64,000 nt of DNA from Kamptonema sp. UHCC 0994 (GTDB lineage Bacteria > Cyanobacteriota > Cyanobacteriia > Cyanobacteriales > Microcoleaceae). The DNA lies in assembly GCF_029167235.1 (NCBI RefSeq), contig NZ_JARFTR010000207.1:1-64000 (forward strand), written 5' to 3'. Below the pieces are notes generated by a model. The model ran no database searches. It worked only from the letters and a program-made list of their open reading frames with translations, and was not told where the DNA came from. Position numbers and translations under genes: made by a program. This document shows positions 54,601 to 63,961 of this stretch, in pieces; position 1 is the stretch's first letter; every line of letters begins with the position of its first letter.

Positions 54601-54663
54601 CAGTAAATCACCATAGTCCACTGGAATTAAATCATCGTCACCTAGTCTTAAGCTGTTCACCAT
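51637..54663 (-). CDS. 1008-aa protein of unknown family, partner of the helicase-like ATPase
   Basis: A large soluble protein without a recognised domain. Helical charged regions (about 190-290), a middle with FLYYFVFASRSNP near 395, and a C-terminal half with alternating strands (LAIIVVSSCESDAKKG near 740; GYRNFLYIAQAPYTSTLHIT near 815; IRIYPIFFDKYYVRSLKG near 860; a DPYSHIIGDDSVG end near 970). That layout is loosely compatible with an RNase-H-fold or PIWI-like domain, but I see no clear catalytic tetrad. It follows a YCII gene by 10 bp and overlaps the helicase-like gene. Function unknown. Confidence 0.7.
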   Translation of the reverse strand: MVNSLRLGDDDLIPVDYGDLLDKILGVLQSQNPFSRSSDNYRLVIDIDAIANEVSQLQIIPPLGSFERQARSATVNFPGEVETKFGNQIRQIRDCLRQHLASAVGGNDAIADFVSNLIEPLESPVFQGSGQELGFKYDFAKSSPILAKKKLTLQRPNTVGTTAILKLHKLTITVRDSDIFQQQLKEGLQNYINENAESESDKQELRHRLDEEVKNGNSDFHKLLKIVDKETLGKLKKEAKITYLEYLLEHLRTSNTDSVGIIYLEQLIRRLRWIEEYISDLTKDDGYYNVNYAGVTVNYRDMFSRAEALDALPIIPIVAGYLGETTDSHLSERKYIFGLKMKFGNEVQARGGEPVFDYNLNLLNPESEEHQAELADSYTSETFIRKVLKIAFLYYFVFASRSNPLAPDYNPESELTYDPRQSFEAVRSVLRDSDEEKKKGIFRGIIKGLNTYHVEVKIERLKQLLRKFLDRETILPSRTEPRHISIKRGILEDLDNALTTGRFFNDVLQRNPKQALQYITVEESSINETAICQLPVNIIIEDVRYFSTDEFQNFSIEYNIKGINALPVMWVPESLMSVCDNSFKQYKMLLFCYNNRRLDSQEGLKPEAGFVYKFSISLLSYICLEILLHNQKKNLFIPMVRLHECDHNHPSPSEKFMANVSKTLSHLFSEKYRSTSQGFRIKGKPNGFSIRNGLSSLYSILPKKFKFRNVPLSPELDNLAIIVVSSCESDAKKGNSDRFQRKTCLLGEVAGIKRLSEDTIQVGMLKTLSENYSVQNLYTQPSILEDTVSQLYKYGYRNFLYIAQAPYTSTLHITQTDEDEELFFMSKKLIEILKGERQDIRIYPIFFDKYYVRSLKGHKGESFYIQDTTELESLSKDPSQQAVMFFNLFNGIRVEQGEKNFYNGVISYSTLLNIYEGILDDQDIRQGLMYDGEIKDTLLHYLTIFHFSRYEARQQISLKLDPYSHIIGDDSVGNLSIFSHAGGSAEFNSLAFLNKVREVLSVTERGAK

Positions 54664-54673
54664 ATTAACTCCT

Positions 54674-54952
54674 TTAAAAAGCCTGAATCCACTCTTTCAC
54701 ATCATACTCAGTCCAAACCCCATTTTGCCAATAAGGATCGGCCTCCACCCATTGTCTCACACTTGCTTCATCCTCAGCCTCATAAATCGCAAAAACCTTA
54801 GTTAAATCCTTAGTTGGCCCAATTGTAATCAACACACCAGACTCTTTTTGCTTCGCCAAACCAGCCAAATGAGCATCCCGAAAAGGCGCACGCTTTTCGA
54901 TGACATCCTCACAGTAACTTCCCCACATCACATACTTAGTCATAGCCTTCAA
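54674..54952 (-). CDS. YCII family protein
   Basis: A 92-aa ferredoxin-like alpha/beta protein of the YciI family (AHLAGLAKQKESGVLITIGP...VFAIYEAEDEASVRQWVEADPY), small enzymes or binding proteins with a conserved His-Asp pair, here RDAHLAGL. Its stop codon lies 10 bp before the 1008-aa gene, so it may lead that operon or merely be fused to it by position. Confidence 0.88.
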   Translation of the reverse strand: MKAMTKYVMWGSYCEDVIEKRAPFRDAHLAGLAKQKESGVLITIGPTKDLTKVFAIYEAEDEASVRQWVEADPYWQNGVWTEYDVKEWIQAF

Positions 54953-54977
54953 TCTCCTTAATAATTTAACTTTCAGA

Positions 54978-55403
54978 CTATCGATCTAAAATCAAATCCA
55001 TTGCCATTGTTATAATATCATCTTCCTTGACCATTTTGGCAATTTCTTCAAAATTATATATCCCTTCAAAAGCTTCTAAAGCCGCCGACTTCAACGCCGA
55101 CTCATAGGCATCCTGTAAAGTCTCCACTAATTCCTCTTCCGTGAGATAGTTTCCTTTAGCTTTATGCCGTTTGTTAGTACGTTGAATTTGCTTAACTGCA
55201 TTAAAAATCGAAGTTTCCCAAGACTTAGTAGTGCGGTTTTCAGCAACTTTTTTAATTAAATGCAACAGCAAAATTATACCATAACTAAAAATTTTATTCA
55301 GCTTATCAGATTTACTCATTTCTTCCAATTCTTCCACCAGTAGCAGCGCCTCTGCAACCTTGCCTCGGTGCAACAACTCCTTTAATTCCATTAATTCTTC
55401 CAT
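54978..55403 (-). CDS. DUF29-like family protein
   Basis: A 141-aa helical protein (MEELMELKELLHRGKVAEALLLVEELEEM) with the look of the DUF29-related cyanobacterial proteins that occur in many copies per genome; role unknown. It lies 25 bp upstream of the YCII gene on the same strand and is probably the first gene of the leftward run. Confidence 0.7.
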   Translation of the reverse strand: MEELMELKELLHRGKVAEALLLVEELEEMSKSDKLNKIFSYGIILLLHLIKKVAENRTTKSWETSIFNAVKQIQRTNKRHKAKGNYLTEEELVETLQDAYESALKSAALEAFEGIYNFEEIAKMVKEDDIITMAMDLILDR

Positions 55404-55466
55404 AAAGTTTGACGTTCTTGCTATTTAATATGTTACGCTAAATTATAACTTAACACCATATTACTC

Positions 55467-55516
55467 GTAACGCCGCCCTCTGGGCGGTATCTTAACCACC
55501 GAAATGGTCACGTTAA
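55467..55516. repeat. Degenerate copy of the GTAACGCCGCC palindrome (copy 5)
   Basis: The left arm (GTAACGCCGCCCTCTGGGC) is intact; the right arm is decayed to ACCACCGAAATGGTCACGTTA. It lies between divergent genes. Confidence 0.65.
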
Positions 55517-55535
55517 GCAAGTACAGGAGACAGCC

Positions 55536-56111
55536 ATGACAACATTATTAGAAATTCATTTATTTACAGTTCAAGATTATCACCTGATGATAGAAACTGG
55601 TATTATTGACGAGGATGAAAAAGTAGAATTACTAACAGGACAAATAGTAAAAATGGCATCCAAAGGAACAGCGCACAATGCAGCAGTAAAACGTACTGTA
55701 GAACTATTGCAAGATCGTTTAGGGAAGTCAGTTTTGATTAGCGTACAAGACTCTATTAAATTAAATGATAACTCCGAACCGGAACCAGATATTGCCTTGC
55801 TTGTTCGAGATCCACTCTACTACGAAGACCGACACCCAACCCCATCAGAAATTTACTTAATTATTGAAATTGCCGATACAACTCTCAGAAAAGATTGCGG
55901 AATCAAAGCCCAAATTTACGCTCAATCAGGCATTATTGATTATTGGGTATTGGATGTCAATGACCGCCAACTCCACGTATTTAGAGAACCGAGTCAGGAA
56001 GGCTACAAAAGTGAATTAATACTTGCTGATAGCATGACTATTTCACCTTTGCACTTTCCTGACACTTCCTTTATCGTTAGCGAAATGTTACGGCCATTAA
56101 CAACAGCCTAA
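55536..56111 (+). CDS. Uma2 family protein (DUF820, PD-(D/E)XK fold)
   Basis: A 191-aa Uma2 protein: [20 protein letters not shown] near 30, [10 protein letters not shown] near 88 and the catalytic-type [15 protein letters not shown] near 107. Of the two Uma2 genes here this one is clearly in the more canonical subgroup (D-E-x pattern intact). The 3' end overlaps the convergent pheT stop by 4 bp. Role unknown. Confidence 0.9.
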   Translation: MTTLLEIHLFTVQDYHLMIETGIIDEDEKVELLTGQIVKMASKGTAHNAAVKRTVELLQDRLGKSVLISVQDSIKLNDNSEPEPDIALLVRDPLYYEDRHPTPSEIYLIIEIADTTLRKDCGIKAQIYAQSGIIDYWVLDVNDRQLHVFREPSQEGYKSELILADSMTISPLHFPDTSFIVSEMLRPLTTA

Positions 56112-58591
56112 CTTCTCAAACTAACAGCGAACTGCTTCACCAGTGCATCGCGAACTTTTTGTTGCACAGGTTCAATATCACCATCAGAAAGAGTGCGATC
56201 GCTAACTCGATAAATTAACCGAAAAGCCAAACTTCTTTGACCTTCCGGCACATTCTCGCCGCGATATTCATCAAACAATTCTACCGACTCCAGCAAACTC
56301 CCCCCCGCCTTTTTCATCACACCTTCAATCTCAACAACAGAAACATCAATAGGTGCAAATAAAGCTAAATCTCTTTCAGCCGCAGGGTAACTAGAATAAA
56401 CACTGAATTTCCGAGTCAAATTATCAGCTTCATTCAACGCCGCTAGCAACACCTTCAAATCAAACTCGAAGGCATAAACCGCCTCTGGTAAACCTCGTTC
56501 TTGTTGCAATTGCGGGTGTACTTGTCCGAAAATTCCTAAAGGATTACTTTCACCCTTTTTTAATGAATTAGAGAGAATTGATAACCCTGCTGTGCGGCCT
56601 GGATGCAGTCGCGAATCACTGCTATCGCTTTGATATTCTACCCTCAAACCCAAGGACTCAAACACACCCTCTAAAATCCCCTTCGCCTCAAACCAAGTCA
56701 AAGCGCGATCTCGTCCACCTTGTTGCCATTTCCCTTGAATTGGATCGCCCCCAATAATACCAGCAACCCTGTCCCCTTCCCGCATTTCCTCCCCATTTTT
56801 CCAGAAAATACGACCAATTTCAAACCCATTTAATGGGCCATTTCCCTGCTCTAAATTATACTCAAAAGCATCGATCAATCCTGACAACATCTCCGTCCGC
56901 AAAGCCGAATACTCAACTAACAGCGGATTAGCCAAAACTACTTGATTTTCCCCCTCAGTTTTCACCAGAGAATAGTGCATTAACTCCGTCAAACCTGAAG
57001 CGCGAAAAGCTGCTCTAATATTACGAATTGCAGCATATTCTAATGGTAAAAAACCTGCCGCCGTCTTACTTGGTAAAGTATCACAAAAGCGATCGTAACC
57101 GTAAAGCCGCGCAATTTCCTCAATTAAATCAATCTCCCGTTCTAAGTCCCGATGACGATAAACTGGTACCGTCACCGTCCACACTCTTTCCTCAACACTT
57201 GGAGCCACACCGCAGCCTAAAGCTGTCAGAATACCCTTAATTTCATCAGGTTGTAGATACTTTTCATAAAGCGTACCTTCGCCCCGTTTAAGTTGTCCTA
57301 AAACTTGATTAACTCGATCTAAACGCAATTCTACACTGCGAGTTAAATTTGACTTATCTACACCGATACTGGCACTTTCCTGAACAACAGGGACTCCTTC
57401 TGCCAATTCAACAATCAACTTTAAAGCACAGCGGCAAGCTAAAGCTAATTCTGCCTGATTTACCCCCCGTTCGTAGCGAGTAGAAGCCTCACTTCGCAAA
57501 CCTTGAGAACGAGCAGAACGCCGAATGGCTACAGGCTCAAAAATGGCAGCTTCCAAAACCAAATTCTGCGTACCTTCGTGAACTTCCGTCTCTTCCCCAC
57601 CCATCACGCCAGCTAGAGCTACAGGCTTGTCATTAACAGTAATTAACAGCGCTTGTGCTTGCAAATTCCGTGTTTGACCGTCAAGAGTTTTCAGTGATTC
57701 CCCCGAATTGGCAAAGCGAACGCCAATAGTTAGATCGCTACTACCAGCTACAGTTTCCAACCGATCTCTATCGAAAGCGTGAAGCGGTTGACCCCATTCT
57801 AAAAGAATATAATTAGTAACATCAACCACATTACTAATTGGCCTTACTCCCGCCGCTTGTAAACGTTGCTGTAACCAAGTCGGAGAAGGGCCTATTTTCA
57901 CTTTTTCGATGGCAGTGCCAATGTAAATTGGGCAAGCTTGAGACGGGGAAATATCTATCGCTAAACTTCCACTCTCACCGCCTTCTTTCCCTTGAATTAA
58001 CACCCCCGCCGCTTCAGGAATTCTCAGATTTGCTCCAGTTAGCGCCGCCACTTCTCTGGCCACGCCCACCATACTCAAAGCATCAGCGCGATTTGCCGTT
58101 GCTGTCAAGTCTAAAATGACATCATCTAAACCTAATAATGGCCGAATATCACTGCCTAATTCGGGATTTTCCAGTTCAAAGATGTGAATGCCAGGAGACT
58201 CTTTAGCTAGTCCCAATTCCGCCACAGAGCAAATCATCCCCTCAGAAGGAACGCCCCGCAGTTTAGCAGGTTTAATCTTCAAGTCGATATTTGGTAGATA
58301 AGTCCCAATAGTGGCGACAGCTACATAGATATCAGCTCTAGCATTGGGAGCTCCGCAAACAATGTTTAACGGTTCACCTTTACCGATATCCACTTGACAG
58401 ACTCTCAGCTTGTCAGCATTGGGATGTTGCTCGCAAGCAACTATTTTGCCCAATACCACACCATCGGCCCAAGTGCGGCGGTCTTCGATTTCTTCTACCT
58501 CAAACCCAGCCATTGTCAGGGTTTCCGCTAGTTCTTCTGGCGTTACGGCGATGTCTACCAGTTCCCGCAGCCAGTTGATAGAGATACGCAT
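56108..58591 (-). CDS. pheT: Phenylalanine--tRNA ligase beta subunit
   Basis: Beta subunit (827 aa) of the alpha2beta2 enzyme that charges tRNA-Phe. It has the normal domain series: EMAP/tRNA-binding domain (about 40-150, [20 protein letters not shown]), B3/B4 editing region (about 220-400, [12 protein letters not shown]), B5 (about 415-500, [11 protein letters not shown]), catalytic-like core, and a C-terminal ferredoxin-fold anticodon-binding domain ([17 protein letters not shown]). pheS is not adjacent, as is common in cyanobacteria. Confidence 0.97.
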   Translation of the reverse strand: MRISINWLRELVDIAVTPEELAETLTMAGFEVEEIEDRRTWADGVVLGKIVACEQHPNADKLRVCQVDIGKGEPLNIVCGAPNARADIYVAVATIGTYLPNIDLKIKPAKLRGVPSEGMICSVAELGLAKESPGIHIFELENPELGSDIRPLLGLDDVILDLTATANRADALSMVGVAREVAALTGANLRIPEAAGVLIQGKEGGESGSLAIDISPSQACPIYIGTAIEKVKIGPSPTWLQQRLQAAGVRPISNVVDVTNYILLEWGQPLHAFDRDRLETVAGSSDLTIGVRFANSGESLKTLDGQTRNLQAQALLITVNDKPVALAGVMGGEETEVHEGTQNLVLEAAIFEPVAIRRSARSQGLRSEASTRYERGVNQAELALACRCALKLIVELAEGVPVVQESASIGVDKSNLTRSVELRLDRVNQVLGQLKRGEGTLYEKYLQPDEIKGILTALGCGVAPSVEERVWTVTVPVYRHRDLEREIDLIEEIARLYGYDRFCDTLPSKTAAGFLPLEYAAIRNIRAAFRASGLTELMHYSLVKTEGENQVVLANPLLVEYSALRTEMLSGLIDAFEYNLEQGNGPLNGFEIGRIFWKNGEEMREGDRVAGIIGGDPIQGKWQQGGRDRALTWFEAKGILEGVFESLGLRVEYQSDSSDSRLHPGRTAGLSILSNSLKKGESNPLGIFGQVHPQLQQERGLPEAVYAFEFDLKVLLAALNEADNLTRKFSVYSSYPAAERDLALFAPIDVSVVEIEGVMKKAGGSLLESVELFDEYRGENVPEGQRSLAFRLIYRVSDRTLSDGDIEPVQQKVRDALVKQFAVSLRS

Positions 58592-59173
58592 TCTTTTGTC
58601 CTTTGTCCTCTTTCCATGTCCTTTTCGTAACGTAGCATCCAGAGGGCGACTTAAGCCAAAACTTGCTGGGGACTTAAGCGCCTGAGATTAAGGTTAAGTC
58701 CTGCGGAATGACGACTGTTAAATTCATTAGTCTTCTGGAGAGGAGTTAAACTCTGAGGTAGGGGTTTCAACCCCTGGGGGACTGGGCGATCGCGATCGCT
58801 TCCTACTTTTCACAGCATATTTACTTAAAAGTGTCAATAGAAAAACTATGCAGCTTAGGCCTTGTCCGATAAAAGTATCCAAGGCTGCAAAAAGCACTTA
58901 AGTTTAGAAATAAATTCTATAATAGATACTAAATTCAATAAGTCTTTAAAGAGTCTTTAAATATTTTCTCGAAAAATCGACCAGAATAGCGAGATAATTA
59001 AAATATAGTAAGGATATCAAGCTAAAAGACGTAGGTGCATCGAAAATTAGCAGCCCCGCCCACACTCCCCGACAACTGGCAGAAAATCATATTTCTAGCT
59101 GGTGTACCCACAGGGGTCTGTGTAGTGGAGCTGTCCTAGCTAGATTAGCAAAACTTAGGCACACTTGATTAAC
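58592..59173. other. Intergenic region without a supported gene
   Basis: About 580 bp between divergent pheT and the kinase gene, expected to hold both promoters. At 58628-58655 there is a small remnant related to the GTAACG palindromes. I see no ORF with protein-like character. Confidence 0.5.
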
Positions 59174-60796
59174 ATGAGCTACTGCATAAATCCGGCCTGC
59201 CCCCAACCTCAGAACCCGCCTGAAGCCATCCAATGTCAGGCGTGCGGTTCGCGATTGCTGCTGCGAGCTCGCTATCAAGTAATCCAACCTCTAGGACAAG
59301 GGGGTTTTGGAGCCACATTCCTAGCCAAGGATATCTCGTTACCTGGTCAGCCGACTTGCGTAGTCAAGCAACTGCGCCCCAACGCCACATCGCCGCGAAT
59401 TTTAGAAATGGCGCGGGAGTTATTTAAGCGCGAAGCCAAAACTCTCGGCAAATTGGGCGATCACCCCCAAGTCCCCCGACTGCTAGACTACTTTGAAGCC
59501 GGTCAGCAATTTTATTTGGTTCAGGAATACATTAAAGGCGCTACCCTCAAACAGGAGGTCAAAACCTCTGGCCCCTTCAATGAATCCGGCATTATAGACT
59601 TTCTGAAAGAACTGCTGCCAGTAATCAATTACATCCACAGTCAAGGGGTTATCCATCGGGATATTAAACCCGCGAACATCCTCCGCCGCAGTCAAGACAA
59701 CCGCTTGGTACTCATTGACTTCGGAGCCGTAAAAGATCAAGTTGGCCAGACAATTTTACTGGATATGACGGATCAGACGGCTAACACAAAATTCTCCGTC
59801 GGCACATTTAGCTTCGCACCGCCCGAACAGATGGCGATGCGGCCAGTCTACGCCAGCGATATCTATGCCTTGGGGATGACGTGCTTGTTCCTGCTGACAG
59901 GCAAATCTCCTAAAGATTTGGATTTTGACCCAGTAAGCGGCGAAATTATCTGGCAGTCCCATGTTTATGTCAGCAAACACCTTGAAGGTATCTTCGACAA
60001 AATGCTTCAGCCAATGGTTGGCTACCGCTACCAGTCGGCTAACGAAGTTCTCAGAGCGCTCAATCACGAACAAGAAGATACCTCTAGCCTTTCCGATGGC
60101 ATGGTGAGCCAAAGAAGACCCCATCAGCAGCCGGAAGACCCGACTGTATTTAACGCTGACGGTTCAGCATGGCTGTCGCCGGCGGCGAAAATCGCTCAGG
60201 ATATTCGGGCTAGACAAACTCGCTTGGGTAATAAAAGCTCCTTCTCTCAAACTGGGGGAACGGGTATGCAGTCTAAAAATGGGCGCAATCCCGCTACTTC
60301 CAGAACTGGAATGACAGGGATGACGAGCCACACTTCCGGCGGAAAAGGCTCGAAACTTCCGCCGAAGTGGGATGCGAATACGCTGCGAGCTGCCTATTTT
60401 AAAGGCAAGAGAGATTTTGCCGATTGCGATTTTGGCGGTTTGAACTTGAAGGGAGTGAATTTGGCGGGGGCAAATTTTTACGAGGCTCGATTGACTAGAG
60501 CAAATTTGCAAGGGGCTGATTTGTCGGAGGCAAATTTAGGTCACGCCCGATTAGTGGAAGCGAATTTGCGGGATGCGAATTTAAGTCAAGCTTATTGTAG
60601 TACGGCAAATTTACAATCAGCGGATCTCAGAGGTGCTAATCTTGCAGGTGCTTACTTGAGTAAAGCGAATTTGCGCGGGGCCAATTTGTGCGGGGCAAAT
60701 CTGATTGATGCAACGGTTTCTGATGAGCAATTAGCTATGGCTAAGACGAATTGGATGACGGTGAAGCCTGATGGTAAAAGGGGTTTTGGGCTTTAG
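59174..60796 (+). CDS. SpkB-like Ser/Thr protein kinase with pentapeptide repeats
   Basis: A 540-aa eukaryotic-type kinase. An N-terminal Cys motif (CINPACPQPQNPPEAIQCQAC) precedes the kinase domain (about 30-300): GQGGFGATF glycine loop, VVKQLRP Lys, HRDIKPANIL catalytic loop, DFGAV and APPEQ. A Ser/Thr-rich linker leads to pentapeptide repeats of the A(D/N)LXX type (about 410-520, e.g. ANLQGADLSEANLGHARL). This architecture matches Synechocystis SpkB, involved in oxidative-stress responses. The ATG at 59174 is used rather than a TTG nine bases upstream. Confidence 0.93.
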   Translation: MSYCINPACPQPQNPPEAIQCQACGSRLLLRARYQVIQPLGQGGFGATFLAKDISLPGQPTCVVKQLRPNATSPRILEMARELFKREAKTLGKLGDHPQVPRLLDYFEAGQQFYLVQEYIKGATLKQEVKTSGPFNESGIIDFLKELLPVINYIHSQGVIHRDIKPANILRRSQDNRLVLIDFGAVKDQVGQTILLDMTDQTANTKFSVGTFSFAPPEQMAMRPVYASDIYALGMTCLFLLTGKSPKDLDFDPVSGEIIWQSHVYVSKHLEGIFDKMLQPMVGYRYQSANEVLRALNHEQEDTSSLSDGMVSQRRPHQQPEDPTVFNADGSAWLSPAAKIAQDIRARQTRLGNKSSFSQTGGTGMQSKNGRNPATSRTGMTGMTSHTSGGKGSKLPPKWDANTLRAAYFKGKRDFADCDFGGLNLKGVNLAGANFYEARLTRANLQGADLSEANLGHARLVEANLRDANLSQAYCSTANLQSADLRGANLAGAYLSKANLRGANLCGANLIDATVSDEQLAMAKTNWMTVKPDGKRGFGL

Positions 60797-60998
60797 AAAA
60801 GTAGCGAAAATTGTAGTAAGTTTGTAACTTCTGTATTATTCAAAACTAACAACTTAAAACTCAAAAATTTTTACTTCCTTCACCCAATCAGGTAATGCAG
60901 TGGAAGGAAGTGCGATCGCTTTGGGAAAGTGTAATTTAAAAGTAATACTTAATTAATCATTACTACTACCTCTGGCAGATGTGGCATCAATAGTTCAG

Positions 60999-63845
60999 AT
61001 GAAACTGCTTAAAAACCGCTATGAGCTGATATTGCACATAGGCATCCTTGCCTTAGCCTATTTTTTGACGGGAAAACTGTCCGCGTCGATGTTGGGACTG
61101 GCGAAAGCGGAGGCTTCCCCAGTGTGGCCACCGGCGGGAATTGCCTTAGCAGCATTTTCATTGAAAGGCTTCCAAATGTGGCCAGGGGTAGCGATCGGTT
61201 CTTTTTTATTGAATTCAACGGGGGGATTAAGTATACCTTGGCCGACGATCGCTATCAGTGCTTTTAGCGTTACTCTCCAAGCGATCGCTGGGAAAATGCT
61301 GCTCGATCGCATTGGTTTTTCTCCTCGCTTGGAACGTCTGCGAGATGTGATGGCATTGCTGGCTAGTGCAGTAATATCTACCGTTATAGTTGCTACTTTT
61401 GGCAACTTGAGCGGGTGCTTTTTCGGCTTTGCTAAGTGGAGCAGTTTTTGGACAAATTGGTGGACAACTTGGATCGGAGATGGCATGGGAATTTTAATTG
61501 TAACTCCCTTGTTGTTGATTGGGAGTCTAGGAATTAAAAATTTAAAATCAAAGATTGTAAATGGTATTTATCCAATTTTTAGTTTTAAATTTTTAATTAT
61601 TAATTATTTTGAAATTGGTGTCTGGCTGAGTTTATTAGTCGGCATTAGTTTGTTAGTATTTTGCTCGAAAACTGAAGCCGCTATTGCACTTTATCCACTG
61701 GAATATTTACCTTTTCCTTTCGTGGTTTGGGCTGCCTTGAGATTTGGTCAAAAAGGGGCAATTTTGGCTAGCGTCATTGTCTCAACTATCGCTATTTTTG
61801 GTGCTGTACAGGGAGCGGGCCCTTTTGTTGCTAAGAGCTTAAATCTCAATCAAGCTGTGTTGTTTTTACAAGTTTTTATGGGTGCGATCGCGAGTACGGC
61901 TTTAATTTTAGCTGCTGCTGTTGCGGAACGACAGCAGGCATTAGTAGATGTAGGTCGCACGGCTTCTCTATTGCGGGAGAGTGAAGCAAGTTTAGCTAAT
62001 GCTCAACGTATTGCTCAATTAGGTAACTGGGATTTAAAATATGGAGTTGGTAATGCGACCAGCGATAATTTTGAATCCTTGATTTACCCTTCTTATTCAC
62101 CTAAATTAAGAGGGGAAAGAAAGTCTATAATTGAGTTGCGGTGGTCGGCGGAACTTTACCGTTTGCTGGGTTATGCTCCTGGTTGCTGTGAACCCAGCGA
62201 GGAAGCGTTTTTACAAGCAGTACATCCCGAAGATCGGGAGTTAGTGGCGCGATCGCATCAGAGAGCAGTATTTGAGCAAAAACATTATTGTATTGAGTAC
62301 AGAATTGTCCTCCCAGATGGGAGCGATCGCACTTTGCGGGAACACTCAGCCGTTAAGCACAATGGGATGGTGGCGGCGGTACAGGATGTGACGGAGCGTA
62401 AAGCCACTGAAGAAGCTCTGCGGGTGTCTGCTTGGCGCGATCGCTTGTTAGGCGAAATTGCACTGCGAATTAGGCGATCGCTTGACCTCGACGAAATTCT
62501 TAATACTACTGTCGCCGAAGTCAGACAATTTTTTAAAGCAGACCGCGCCTTTATTGCTACTTTAAATAGTATCGAAGCATCCCAGACAAAATCTCAGTAT
62601 AGTATCATAGTTGCCGAGTCTGTAAATCCCGATTTCCCTTCGATTTTAGCCTGGAAATTTACCGACAATAATCACATTAATGAAGTGAGAAAATATTACG
62701 CCCATAATGCCGTCTGTGCCATTGCCGATACTACTCAGATAGAAATACCAGCCGCAATGGTTGAATACTACCATAATTATCAAGTGCGGGCAACATTAAA
62801 CCTACCAATTATGTTAGGAGAACAGCTATTTGGACTGTTGGTAGTCAATCAGTGTGCGGGAACGCGCCATTGGCAACAATTTGAAATTGATTTATTAGAA
62901 AAACTAGCTACACAAGTCGCGATCGCTCTCCAACAAGCGCAGTTGTTACAGCAAGTAACAACTCTCAATGCTAACCTAGAACGCCAAGTCGAAGAACGCA
63001 CCCAAGAACTCCAGCAAAAAATGCAAGAACTTCAAGAAAGCAACCGACTTAAAGACCTATTTATACACGCAGTTTCTCACAATCTCCGCACCCCACTAAT
63101 GGGAATGTTGATTTTGCTAAAAAATTTGCTTAACAAGCCTTGCATGGGCAATTTACCAGGGGAAAATCAGCAAAAAATACCAGTTCCTCGTTCAATTTTA
63201 GAACGAATGGTGCAGGGTAGCGAACACCAGTTAACTATGGTTAATTCTCTTCTAGATGCTCACGCCAGCGAAGTCAACGGAATTGTCCTTAACTGCACCC
63301 CACTACAATTAAGCGATTTGAGTTCAGACGTTATAAAGGATTTAGAACATATTTTAGGTAAAAACAACGCAACTTTAACTCAAAGCGTACCCGCAGATTT
63401 ACCCCTAGTAAATGGCGACGCTAAACAGTTGCGGCGCGTATTTGAAAACCTGCTGACGAATGCTCTCAAACATAACCCGCCCGGAGTGAATTTAAGCCTT
63501 AAGATAGATGTAATTAATGCAAGTACCAAAACAAGACAATGCTCAATCCCCCATCCATCGACTTATACTTTAGGGAAAAGCACAAGCGAAAGTAACATAA
63601 TTCGTTGTACGATTGAAGATAATGGAGTAGGGATAAGTCCTCAGCAATGTGCATCTCTGTTTGAACTTTACGTTCAAGACCCTAATAATAGACAGTTGAC
63701 TGGTCTAGGTTTAGGACTATATATCTCTCGCCAAATTATTAAAGCTCACGGTGGCGAAATGGGAGTTGATAGTAATCTCGGAGTTGGTTCAAAGTTCTGG
63801 TTTACACTACCTATTGCTAACTATTGTTTGAATTATGAAATATAA
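60999..63845 (+). CDS. MASE1-PAS-GAF sensor histidine kinase
   Basis: A 948-aa membrane sensor. The MASE1 domain of about eight helices fills residues 5-320, followed by PAS (about 350-465), GAF (about 480-650), coiled coil, HisKA with the phosphorylated His in AVSHNLRTPL (near 694), and HATPase_c (N box ENLLTNALKHNPP, G1 EDNGVGIS, G2 GLGLGLY). MASE1 often senses a cell-envelope or osmotic signal. No response regulator lies in the window. The ATG at 60999 (MKLLKNRYEL) is chosen over an in-frame GTG at 60981; neither has a clear ribosome site. It follows the kinase gene by about 200 bp. Confidence 0.93.
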   Translation: MKLLKNRYELILHIGILALAYFLTGKLSASMLGLAKAEASPVWPPAGIALAAFSLKGFQMWPGVAIGSFLLNSTGGLSIPWPTIAISAFSVTLQAIAGKMLLDRIGFSPRLERLRDVMALLASAVISTVIVATFGNLSGCFFGFAKWSSFWTNWWTTWIGDGMGILIVTPLLLIGSLGIKNLKSKIVNGIYPIFSFKFLIINYFEIGVWLSLLVGISLLVFCSKTEAAIALYPLEYLPFPFVVWAALRFGQKGAILASVIVSTIAIFGAVQGAGPFVAKSLNLNQAVLFLQVFMGAIASTALILAAAVAERQQALVDVGRTASLLRESEASLANAQRIAQLGNWDLKYGVGNATSDNFESLIYPSYSPKLRGERKSIIELRWSAELYRLLGYAPGCCEPSEEAFLQAVHPEDRELVARSHQRAVFEQKHYCIEYRIVLPDGSDRTLREHSAVKHNGMVAAVQDVTERKATEEALRVSAWRDRLLGEIALRIRRSLDLDEILNTTVAEVRQFFKADRAFIATLNSIEASQTKSQYSIIVAESVNPDFPSILAWKFTDNNHINEVRKYYAHNAVCAIADTTQIEIPAAMVEYYHNYQVRATLNLPIMLGEQLFGLLVVNQCAGTRHWQQFEIDLLEKLATQVAIALQQAQLLQQVTTLNANLERQVEERTQELQQKMQELQESNRLKDLFIHAVSHNLRTPLMGMLILLKNLLNKPCMGNLPGENQQKIPVPRSILERMVQGSEHQLTMVNSLLDAHASEVNGIVLNCTPLQLSDLSSDVIKDLEHILGKNNATLTQSVPADLPLVNGDAKQLRRVFENLLTNALKHNPPGVNLSLKIDVINASTKTRQCSIPHPSTYTLGKSTSESNIIRCTIEDNGVGISPQQCASLFELYVQDPNNRQLTGLGLGLYISRQIIKAHGGEMGVDSNLGVGSKFWFTLPIANYCLNYEI

Positions 63846-63879
63846 CAATCACGAAGATAGACAAGGCTATTTCTATTAC

Positions 63880-63928
63880 GTAACGCCGCCCTCTGGGCGG
63901 TATATTACCGCCTAGAAGGCGGCGTTAC
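63880..63928. repeat. Palindromic dispersed repeat, GTAACGCCGCC family (copy 6)
   Basis: Hairpin with arms GTAACGCCGCC and GGCGGCGTTAC, 35 bp after the histidine-kinase stop codon. Confidence 0.9.
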
Positions 63929-63961
63929 GTAATTAGTTCTAGGTTGTTATATAGCTAAATC

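Noticed and set aside
51637-54663. Calling the 1008-aa protein an Argonaute
   Set aside because: Strand pattern only loosely fits; I could not find a DEDX tetrad or a PAZ/MID signature.
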